The position numbers and the translations under genes are program-made. The notes under the pieces are model-generated. The model was not told where the DNA came from. It searched no databases and saw nothing but the letters and a program-made list of their open reading frames with translations. This document shows, piece after piece, positions 56,407-64,000 of a stretch of DNA of 64,000 nt. The DNA comes from Rattus norvegicus (taxonomy: Eukaryota > Chordata > Mammalia > Rodentia > Muridae). Numbering within the stretch: position 1 is the stretch's first letter; the number at the start of each line of letters is the position of its first letter. The stretch is from contig NC_086028.1 in the NCBI RefSeq assembly GCF_036323735.1, positions 24,473,001-24,537,000 on the forward strand, written 5' to 3'.

Positions 56407-57993
56407 CAAAAGAGAAACAAGCCGAGAAAGAAATTAGGGAAATGACACCCTTCATAATAGTCCCAAATAATATAAAGTACCTCGGTGTGACTTTAACCAA
56501 GCAAGTTAAAGATCTGTACAATAAAAACTTCAAGCCTCTGAAGAAAGAAATTGAAGAAGACCTCAGAAGATGGAAAGATCTCCCATGCTCATGGTTTGGC
56601 AGGATTAATATAGTAAAAATGGCCATTTTACCAAAAGCGATCTACAGATTCAATGCAATCCCCATCAAAATACCAGTCCAATTCTTCAAAGAGTTAGACA
56701 GAACAATTTGCAAATTCATCTGGAATAACAAAAAACCCAGGATAGCTAAAACTATCCTCAACAATAAAAGGACTTCAGGGGGAATCACTATCCCTGAACT
56801 CAAGCAGTATTACAGAGCAATAGTGATAAAAACTGCATAGTATTGGTACAGAGACAGGCAGATAGACCATTGGAATAGAGTCCAAGACCCAGAAATGGAC
56901 CCACACACCTATGGCCACTTGATTTTTGACAAAGGAGCCAAAACCATCCAATCTAAAAAAGATAGCATTTTCAGCAAATGGTGCTCGTTCTACTGGAGGT
57001 CAGCATGTAGAAGAATGCAGATCGATCCATGCTTATCACAAAGATTAAGTCCAAGTGGATCAAGTACCTCCACATCAAACCAGATACACTCAAACTAATA
57101 GAAGAAAAAGTGGGGAAGCATCTCGAACACATGTGCACTGGAGAAAATTTCCTGAACAAAACCCAATGGCTTATGCTCTAAGATCAAGAATCGACAAATG
57201 GGATCTCATAAAACTGCAAAGCTTCTGTAAGGCAAAGGACACTGTCGTTAGAACAAAATGGCAACCAACAGATTGGGAAAGGATCTTTACCAATCCTCCA
57301 ACAGATAGAGGCCTTATATCCAAAATATACAAAGAACTCAAGAAGTTAGACCTCAGGGAAACAAATAACCCTATTAAAAAATGGGGTTCAGAGCTAAACA
57401 AAGAATTCACAGCTGAGGAATGCCGAATGGCTGAGAAACACCTAAAGAAATGTTCAACATCTTTAGTCATAAGGGAAATGCAAATCAAAACAACCCTGAG
57501 ATTTCACCTCACACCAGTGAGAATGGCTAAGATCAAAAACTCAGGTGACAGCAAATGCTGGTGAGGATGTGGAGAAAGAGGAACAGTCCTCCATTGTTGG
57601 TGGGATTGCAGACTGGTACAACCATTCTGGAAATCAGTCTAAAGGTTCCTCAGAAAATTGGACAATGAACTACCTGAGGACCCAGCTATACATCTCTTGG
57701 GCATATACCCAAAAGATGCCGCAACATATAACAAAGACACGTGCTCCACTATGTTCATAGCAGCCTTATTTAAAATAGCCATAAGCTGCAAAGAACCCAG
57801 ATGCCCTTCAACAGAGGAGTGGATACAGAAAATCTGGTACATCTACACAATGGAATACTACTCATCCATCAAAAACAATGACTTTATGAAATTCGTGGGC
57901 AAATGGATGGAACTGGAAAATATCATCCTGAGTGAGCTAACCCAATCACAGAAAGACATACATGGTATGCACTCATTGATAAGTGGCTATTAG
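56407..57993 (+). pseudogene. C-terminal part of L1 ORF2 in the nested copy
   Basis: The C-terminal half of L1 ORF2p only: it starts after the catalytic FADD motif, so it lacks endonuclease and most reverse transcriptase. The first piece (56442-56840) covers the post-RT region and stops where the young copies have Trp (TGG to TAG at about 56838). Later pieces are 57055-57564 and 57658-57993. A one-base deletion near 57161 (AAAACCCAATGG for AAAACACCAATGG) shifts the frame, and a TGA near 57562 replaces an Arg codon in the Cys/His knuckle region. The family stop TAG is at 57991-57993. Dead on arrival by truncation and further mutated since. Confidence 0.93.
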
Positions 57994-58710
57994 CCCAAAT
58001 GCTTGAATTACCCTAGTTGCACAGAACACATAAAACTCAAGATGGATGATCAAAATACGAATGCTTCACTCCTTCTTTAAAAGGGGAACAAGAATACCCT
58101 TGGCAGGGAATAGAGAGGCAAAGATTAAAACAGAGGTGGAAGGAACACCTATTCAGAGCCTGCCCCACATGTGACCCATACATATACAGCCACCCAATTA
58201 GACAAGATGGATGAAGCAAAGAAGTGCAGGCCGACAGGAGCCGGATGTAGATCTCTCCTGAGAGACACAGCCAGAATACAACAAATATATAGGCGAATGC
58301 CAGCAGCAAACCACTGAACTGAGAATAGGACCCCCGTTGAAGGAATCAGAGAAAGAACTGGAAGAGCTTGAAGGGGCTCAAGACCCCTTATGAACAACAA
58401 TGCCAACCAACCAGAGCTTCCAGGGACTAAGCCACTACCTAAAGACTATACATGGACTGACCCTGGACTCTGACCTCATAGGTAGCAATGAATATCCTAG
58501 TAAGAGCACCAGTGGAAGGGGAAGTCCTTGGTCCTGCCAAGACTGAATCCCCAGTGAACGTGATTGTTGGGGAGAGGGTGACAATGGGGGTAGGATGGGG
58601 AGGGAACACCCATATAGAAGGGGACAGGAAGGGGTTAGGAGGATATAGAAGGAAACCGGGAAAGGGAATAACAATCAAAATGTAAATAAGAAATACTCAA
58701 GTTAATAAAG
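57994..58710 (+). mobile_element. Young L1 3' UTR
   Basis: Sense-oriented counterpart of the reversed tails at 8463, 16214, 26696 and 61960. The G-rich tract is at about 58560-58640, somewhat diverged. Confidence 0.93.
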
Positions 58711-58725
58711 AAAAAAAGACAAAAA

Positions 58726-58738
58726 AAGACAAATCGCC
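58726..58738. repeat. Right TSD of the nested young L1
   Basis: Exact copy of 56394-56406. Confidence 0.94.
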
Positions 58739-59469
58739 AACATTCAGTTTGGGAAAAAAAATATTCACTACCCACCTCTGACAGAGGGCTAATATCCACA
58801 GTATATGAAGAACTCAAGAAGGTAACTACCAAAAAACAAAACAACCCAGTCAGAAAATGGGGTATAGAACTAAACTGAGAATTTACAGCAGACACATCTG
58901 GAATGGCTGAGAAGCACCTAAGGAAATGTTCAGTGTCCGTAGTAATCAGAGAAATGCAAATCCAAACAACCCTGAGATTTCACGTCACACCAGTGAGAAT
59001 GGCTAAGATCGAAGCCTCAGGTGGCAGCACACGTTGGCGAGGATGTGGAGAAAGAGGAACACTCCTCCATTGTTCGTGGGATTGCAGACTGGTACAACCA
59101 CTCTGGAAATCAGTCTGGAGGTTCCTCAGAAAATTGGAAGTAGATCTACCTAAAGACCCAGCAATACCACTCTTGGGAATATACCCAAAAGATGCCCCAC
59201 CATGCCACAGGGGCACATGTTCCACTATGTTCATAGTAGCCTTATTTGTGATAGCCAGAAGCTGGAAACAACCCGGATGTCCCATGACAGAAGGATGGAT
59301 ACAGAAAATGCTGTTCATTTACACAATGGAATGCTACTCAGCCATTAAGTACAAGGACATATTGAATTTTACAGGCAAATGGATGGAATTAGAAAATATG
59401 ATTCTAAGTGAGGCAACTCAGACCCAAGAGGACATGCATGGTATATACTCACTAATAAGTGGACATTAG

Positions 59470-60548
59470 TAAAAAAAAATTACAATATACCCAACATACA
59501 GTCCACAGAATTTAAAATGGTCAACAAGCTGAAGACCCCAAGTGAAGTACTTCAGTCTCACTTGGTAGGGAGAAGAAAGCAACCACAGGGGGGAGGGAGG
59601 GAGGGAACGAGGGAGGGAGGGAGGGAGGGAGGGGCCTGCGAGAGAATGGGGACTAGTGGTGAGGCAGAGGGAAACATAACCGGGTATTGGGTGGGGGGAA
59701 AGGACTGAAACCCCAAGGGCCAGCAGAAGGAATGAAAGCAGGCAACTTCTGGAAGAAGGAAATTGGGAGGACCAGAAACCTGGGAGGTCAGTGACTCTCA
59801 GGACTCAAAGAGGTGACCCTAGAGAAAATGCCCTTCAGAGGGGAAGGGAACTTGTTGGGCCCACCTCCAGCAGAAAGACAAGGCATCAAGTGAAGAATGG
59901 GATTGTTATCCCACAGTCAAAAGTCTGACCCATAATTGTTCCCATCTGAATGAACTGCAGAGATAGAAATGGAGAAGAGCCTGAGAAAAAGAAGTCCCAG
60001 CGACAGGCCCAAAGGGGGATCTAGCTCAATGGGAGGGCCCAAGACCTGACACCATTACTGAGGCTATGGAGCGCTCACAAAAAGGGACCTATCATGACTG
60101 CCCTCCAAAAGACCCAACAAGAAGCTGAAGTAGTCAGTTGCAGATATTTGCACCAAACAAATGAACAGAAGCTGCTGACCCCTAAGGTGGAATTAGGGAA
60201 AAGCTGGAGGAAGCTGAGAAGGAGGGTGACCCTGTAGGAGGATCAGTAGTCTCAATAAACTTGGACCTTCTAGATCTCTCAGACATGCTAATACTAACCA
60301 GGGAGTAAATACCAGCTGATAAGAGGCCCTTAGCATATATACAAGAGAGCACTAGAGGATCTGGGTTCAGTCAGAGAACCTAACTCTCAAGATACTGGAG
60401 ACCCCAGGGAGTTTAGAGTTCTGGTGGGGTGGGTGGAGTGAGTGGGGTGGGTGGGGTGGGAACATCCTTGTGGAGACATGGAGTTTGGAATGTGCAAAAG
60501 TCAGAGGGTGGACCAGGAGGGGAATAAAACTTGGAGCATAGAACATAA
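59470..60548 (+). mobile_element. Lx-like L1 3' UTR of the old host L1
   Basis: Non-coding tail starting after the stop at 59467-59469. Includes a (GGGA)n run at about 59590-59632 and a second G-rich zone at 60423-60463. Ends at the (TAAG)n repeat that replaces a poly(A) tail. Confidence 0.85.
59590..59632 (+). repeat. (GGGA)n repeat
   Basis: About ten GGGA units with one AACGA interruption, in the L1 3' UTR. Quadruplex-capable. Confidence 0.93.
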
Positions 60549-60549
60549 A

Positions 60550-60550
60550 T

Positions 60551-60604
<54 letters not shown>
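60550..60604 (+). repeat. (TAAG)n microsatellite
   Basis: About 13 TAAG units at the 3' end of the old L1, most likely grown from its A-rich tail. Confidence 0.96.
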
Positions 60605-60605
<1 letters not shown>

Positions 60606-60614
60606 TAAAGTAAT

Positions 60615-61950
60615 AAATAAAGTAACATATAGTGAACCAGTAGCCAATATCAAACTAAGAGAAACTCAAAGCAACCCCATTAAAATCAGTGACAAGACAA
60701 ATCTGCTCATTCTCTCCCTACTTATTCAACATAGTACTCAAAGTCCTAGCCAGAGCAATCAGATAACAAAAGGAGATCAAAGGGATACAAATTAGTAGGA
60801 AGGGAGTCAAAATATCACTATTTGCAGATGATATGATAGTATATTTAAGTGACCCCAAAAATTTCACAAGAGCACACCTAAACTTGATAAGCAATTTCAG
60901 CAAATTGGCTGGATATAAGATTAACTCAAACAAATCAGTAGCGTTCTTCTACTCAAAGGATAAACAGGCTGAAAAGGAAATTAGGAAATGACACCCTTCA
61001 CAATTGTCACAAATAATATAAAATACCTTGGTGTGACTCTAACCAAGCAAGTGAACGATCCATATGACAAGAACTTCATATCTCTGAAGAAAAATTGAAG
61101 AAGATCTCAGAAGATGGAAAGATCTTTCCATGCTCACGGATTGGCAGGATTAATATAGTAAAAATGGCCATTTTTCCAAAAGCAACCTACAGAGTCAATG
61201 TAATCACCATCAAAATTCCAACACAAATTAGAAAGAGCAATTCTCAAATTTGCTTGAAATAACAAAATCCCCGGATAGTGAATACTATTCTAAACAATAA
61301 AAGAACTTCTGGGAGAATCACCATCCCTGAACTCGTGCTGTATTGTAGAGCAATAGTGATTAAAAAAAAAATGCATGGTATTGGTACAGAGATTGGCAAG
61401 TAGGTCAATGTCACAGAATTGACAGACCAGAAAGGAACCCACACACTTAAGGCTGCTTGATCTTTGACAAAAAAAGGTAAAACCGTCCAGTGGAAAAGAG
61501 ACAGTATTTGTCAACAAATTGTGCTGATTCAACTGGCCATCTGAATGTAGAAGAAAGTAAATTGATTCGTTCTTATCTCCTTATCAAAAACTCAAGTGCA
61601 AGTAGATCAAGAACCTTTACATAAAACCAGCTACACTGAAATTAACATAAGAGAAAAGGGGCAGACCCTTGAACACATAGGCACGGAGGCGCGGGGGAGA
61701 ATTTTTCTGAACAGAATACCAGTGGCTTATGCTCTAAGATCAAGAATCAGCAAAAGGGACCTCATGAAATTGAAAAGCTCCTGTAGCACAAAAGATATAA
61801 ACAGCAACCCACAGATTGGGAGAAGATCTTTACTAACCCTACATCTGATAGAGGGCTAATATCCAAATGATACAAAGAACTCAAGAAATTAGACTTCAGA
61901 GAACCAAACAATCCTATTAAAAATGGGGTACAGAGCTTAATGAAGAGTTC
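60615..61950 (+). mobile_element. 5'-truncated old L1, cut by the young L1 at 61951
   Basis: Begins in the RT domain just before motif B ('agtgaaccagtagccaatat') and runs plus-strand to 61950, where the next L1 interrupts ORF2 after the 'aaatggggtacagagc' region. The rest should lie beyond the right edge of the window. Confidence 0.88.
60615..61950 (+). pseudogene. L1 ORF2 remnant (RT motif B onward)
   Basis: Partial, decayed L1 ORF2. Motif C is intact: [14 protein letters not shown] near 60817-60857, unlike the damaged FTDG, CADD and FADAM of the other old copies. Frameshifts and stops follow from about 60990 (stop at the IREM/IRK region). Later recognisable parts are YWYRDW near 61381, the region resembling 'KTIQWKKD' near 61487, and '[18 protein letters not shown]' as a frame near 61800-61855. 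Upstream domains are missing by truncation. Nonfunctional. Confidence 0.87.
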
Positions 61951-61959
61951 TTTTTTTTT

Positions 61960-62671
61960 ATTATTAACTTGAGTATTTCTTATATACATTTCGTGTGTTA
62001 TTAACTTTCCCGGTTTCCGGGCAAACATCCCCCTCCCCCCTCCCCTTCCTTATGGGTGTTCCCCTCCAAACCCTCCCCCCATTGCCGCCCTCCCCCCAAC
62101 AGTCTAGTTCACTGGGGGTTCAGTCTTAGCAGGACCCAGGGCTTCCCCTTCCACTGGTGCTCTTACTAGGATATTCATTGCTACCTATGAGGTCAGAGTC
62201 CAGGGTCAGTCCATGTATAGTCTTTAGGTAGTGGCTTAGTCCCTGGAAGCTCTGATTGCTTGGCATTGTTGTACATATGGGGTCTCGAGACACTTCAAGC
62301 TCTTCCAGTTCTTTCTCTGATTCCTTCAACGGGGGACCTATTCTCAGTTCAGTGGTTTGCTGCTGGAATTCGCCTCTGTATTTGCTGTATTCTGGCTGTG
62401 TCTCTCAGGAGCGATCTACATCCTGCTCCTGTCGGTCTGCACTCTTTGCTTCATCCATCTTGTCTAATTGGGTGGCTATATATGTATGGGCCACGTGTGG
62501 GGCAGGCTCTGAATGGGTGTTCCTTCAGTCTCTGTTTTAATCTTTGCCTCTCCCTTCCCTGCCAAGGGTATTCTTTTTCCTCATTTAAAGAAGGAGTGAA
62601 GCATTCACATTTTGATCATCCGTCTTGAGTTTCATTTGTTCTAGGGATCTAGGGTAATTCAAGCATTTGGG
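61960..62671 (-). mobile_element. Young L1 3' UTR
   Basis: Same as the tails at 8463 and 26696, with the C-rich complement of the G-rich tract at 62028-62047. Confidence 0.93.
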
Positions 62672-64000
62672 CGAATAGCCACTTATCAATGAGTGCATAC
62701 CATGTATGTCTTTCTGTGATTGGGTTAGCTCACTCAGGATGATATTTTCCAGTTCCAACCATTTGCCTACGAATTTCATAAAGCCGTTGTTTTTGATAGC
62801 TGAGTAATATTCCATTGTGTAGATGTACCACATTTTCTGTATCCATTCCTCTGTTGAAGGGCATCTGGGTTCTTTCCAGCTTCTGGCTATTATAAATAAG
62901 GCTGCGATGAACATAGTGGAGCACGTGTCTCTTTTATATGTTGAGGCATCTTTTGGGTATATGCCCAAGAGAGGTATAGCTGGATCCTCAGGCAGTTCAA
63001 TGTCCAATTTTCTGAGGAACCTCCAGACTGATTTCAAGAATGGTTTTACCAGTCTGCAATCCCACCAACAATGGAGGAGTGTTCCTCTTTCTCCACATCC
63101 TCGCCAGCATCTGCTGTCACCTGAGTTTTTGATCTTAGCCATTCTCACTGGTGTGAGGTGAAATCTCAGGGTTGTTTTGATTTGCATTTCCCTTATGACT
63201 AAAGATGTTGAACATTTCTTTAGGTGTTTCTCAGCCATTCGGCATTCCTCAGCTGTGAATTCTTTGTTTAGCTCTGAACCCCATTTTTAATAGGGTTATT
63301 TGTTTCCCTGCGGTCTAACTTCTTGAGTTCTTTGTATATTTTGGATATAAGGCCTCTATCTGTTGTAGGATTGGTAAAGATCCTTTCCCAATCTGTTGGT
63401 TGCCGTTTTGTCCTAAGCACAGTGTCCTTTGCCTTACAGAAGCTTTGCAGTTTTATGAGATCCCATTTGTCGATTCTTGATCTTAGAGCGTAAGCCATTG
63501 GGTTTTGTTCAGGAAATTTTTTCCAGTGCCCATGTGTTCCAGATGCTTCCCTAGTTTTTCTTCTATTAGTTTGAGTGTGTCTGGTTTGATGTGGAGGTCC
63601 TTGATCCACTTGGACTTAAACTTTGTACAGGGTGATAAGCATGGATCGATCTGCATTCTTCTACATGTTGACCTCCAGTTGAACCAGCACCATTTGCTGA
63701 AAATGCTATCTTTTTTCCATTGGATGGTTTTGGCTCCTTTGTCAAAAATCAAGTGACCATAGGTGTGTGGGTTCATTTCTGGGTCTTCAATTCTATTCCA
63801 TTGGTCTATCTGTCTGTCTCTGTACCAATACCATGCAGTTTTTATCACTATTGCTCTGTAATACTGCTTGAGTTCAGGGATAGTGATTCCCCCTGAAGTC
63901 CTTTTATTGTTGAGGATAGCTTTAGCTATCCTGGGTTTTTTGTTATTCCAGATGAATTTGCAAATTGTTCTGTCTAACTCTTTGAAGAATTGGATTGGTA
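62585..64000 (-). pseudogene. L1 ORF2 C-terminal part, stop lost and two frameshifts
   Basis: C-terminal half of L1 ORF2p within the window. The family stop TAG is changed to TCG at 62672-62674, so the last frame (63238-62585, 217 codons) runs 29 residues into the 3' UTR. One base is missing from the T run near 63285 (five T where the copy at 9787 has six), shifting the frame. A second one-base deletion lies near 63500. The next frame (63848-63483) covers [20 protein letters not shown] to the shift. The Cys/His knuckle [18 protein letters not shown] is present in the last frame. The catalytic RT motifs lie outside the window. Broken, though recent. Confidence 0.93.

Larger units (their letters stand above)
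56407..58725 (+). mobile_element. Young 5'-truncated L1 nested in the old L1
   Basis: Begins inside ORF2 ([11 protein letters not shown] region) directly after the left TSD and ends with a poly(A) of AAAAAAAGAC units at 58711-58725. The perfect 13-bp TSD places it in the ORF2 of the old L1, whose reading resumes at 58739. Sequence is close to the young copies at 8428 and 61951. Confidence 0.97.
54120..59469 (+). pseudogene. L1 ORF2 remnant, split by an ID SINE and a young L1
   Basis: Old L1 ORF2. The endonuclease part is at 54120-54900 ([15 protein letters not shown] near 54519, where the young copies have VGDFNTP). The open frame at 54553-55140 jumps from KAVLRGK (about 54970) straight to the RT segment, so about 0.8 kb covering the spacer and early RT domain is deleted. 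The RT core continues (motif B 'gggacaaggcaaggatgcccactctcc' region; FADAM in place of FADDM near 55342, catalytic loss). The ID SINE interrupts after 55540 and the young L1 after 56406; the frame resumes at 58739. The last 188-codon piece (58903-59469) has the Cys/His knuckle [13 protein letters not shown] motif as [18 protein letters not shown] and the family's end, LISGH. Confidence 0.9.
52550..60548 (+). mobile_element. Old, nearly full-length L1 (Lx-like) hosting nested insertions
   Basis: Plus-strand L1 with a monomeric 5' UTR (52550-52968), ORF1 remnant, ORF2 remnant and Lx-type 3' UTR (59470-60548). It is interrupted by an ID SINE (55541-55642) and a young L1 (56407-58725). After removing these about 5.6 kb remains. 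There is also a deletion of about 0.8 kb inside ORF2. No outer TSD was recognised. Confidence 0.9.
61951..64000 (-). mobile_element. Young L1, minus strand, continues past the window
   Basis: Poly(A) complement at 61951-61960, 3' UTR to about 62671, then ORF2 running off the right edge. Nearly identical to the matching part of the 8428-15059 copy. It interrupts the old L1 at 60615-61950; the matching TSD lies outside the window, so whether it is full length is unknown. Confidence 0.95.

Noticed and set aside
58903..59469. 188-codon intact-looking plus frame with a Cys/His knuckle
   Set aside because: It is the C-terminus of a fragmented old L1 ORF2, not a separate gene.

Overview
The window is mammalian and almost certainly rodent, most likely rat (Rattus). 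The evidence is a textbook ID (BC1-type) SINE at 55541, several B1, B2/B3 and B4 SINEs, Lx-type L1 3' ends, and L1 copies whose 5' UTRs carry tandem monomers of about 600 bp. I found no cellular protein-coding gene, rRNA, tRNA gene or CRISPR array. All long coding-like stretches belong to LINE-1 (L1) retrotransposons, and every L1 ORF I could follow is broken.

Layout. 1-2350: an old retrovirus-like remnant ending in a candidate polypurine tract and LTR. 2367-4718: SINEs, an L1 tail and single-copy sequence. 4938-8217: an old plus-strand L1 whose ORF2 is split by a 361-bp purine-rich microsatellite. 8236-8411: a B3 SINE. 8428-15059: a nearly intact, full-length young minus-strand L1 inserted in the B3 tail, with a 16-bp target-site duplication (TSD). 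16214-16649: a short young L1 tail. 17515-23492: an older full-length plus-strand L1 with a 17-bp TSD. 23510-44958: mostly single-copy, AT-rich intergenic DNA with scattered SINEs, L1 tails, microsatellites and one short L1 insertion (26696-27182). 44972-51321: a second full-length minus-strand L1, more decayed and internally deleted. 51495-61950: old plus-strand L1 material. Its main element (about 52550-60548) carries a nested ID SINE and a nested young L1 (56407-58725, 13-bp TSD). 61951-64000: the 3' part of another young minus-strand L1, which runs off the window.

How the parts work together. L1 ORF1p (RNA-binding chaperone) and ORF2p (endonuclease plus reverse transcriptase) copy L1 RNA back into DNA. 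They also mobilise SINEs such as B1, B3, B4 and ID. The nested insertions give a relative order: B3 and old Lx-type L1s first, then the ID SINE and the young L1s. The youngest copies lie close to each other as long direct and inverted repeats, so the locus is a plausible site of rearrangement or misassembly.

Most interesting points: the single-base insertion just before the catalytic reverse transcriptase motif in an otherwise nearly intact L1; related antisense open frames in both L1 5' UTRs; the graded purine microsatellite grown inside an L1 ORF2; a frameshift shared by two young L1 copies; and a (CT)n-(GT)n-(GA)n tract with self-complementary arms. I found no convincing new biological system. 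Family names for SINEs and L1 subfamilies come from recognition by eye. Boundaries without a TSD are accurate to about 10-50 bases.
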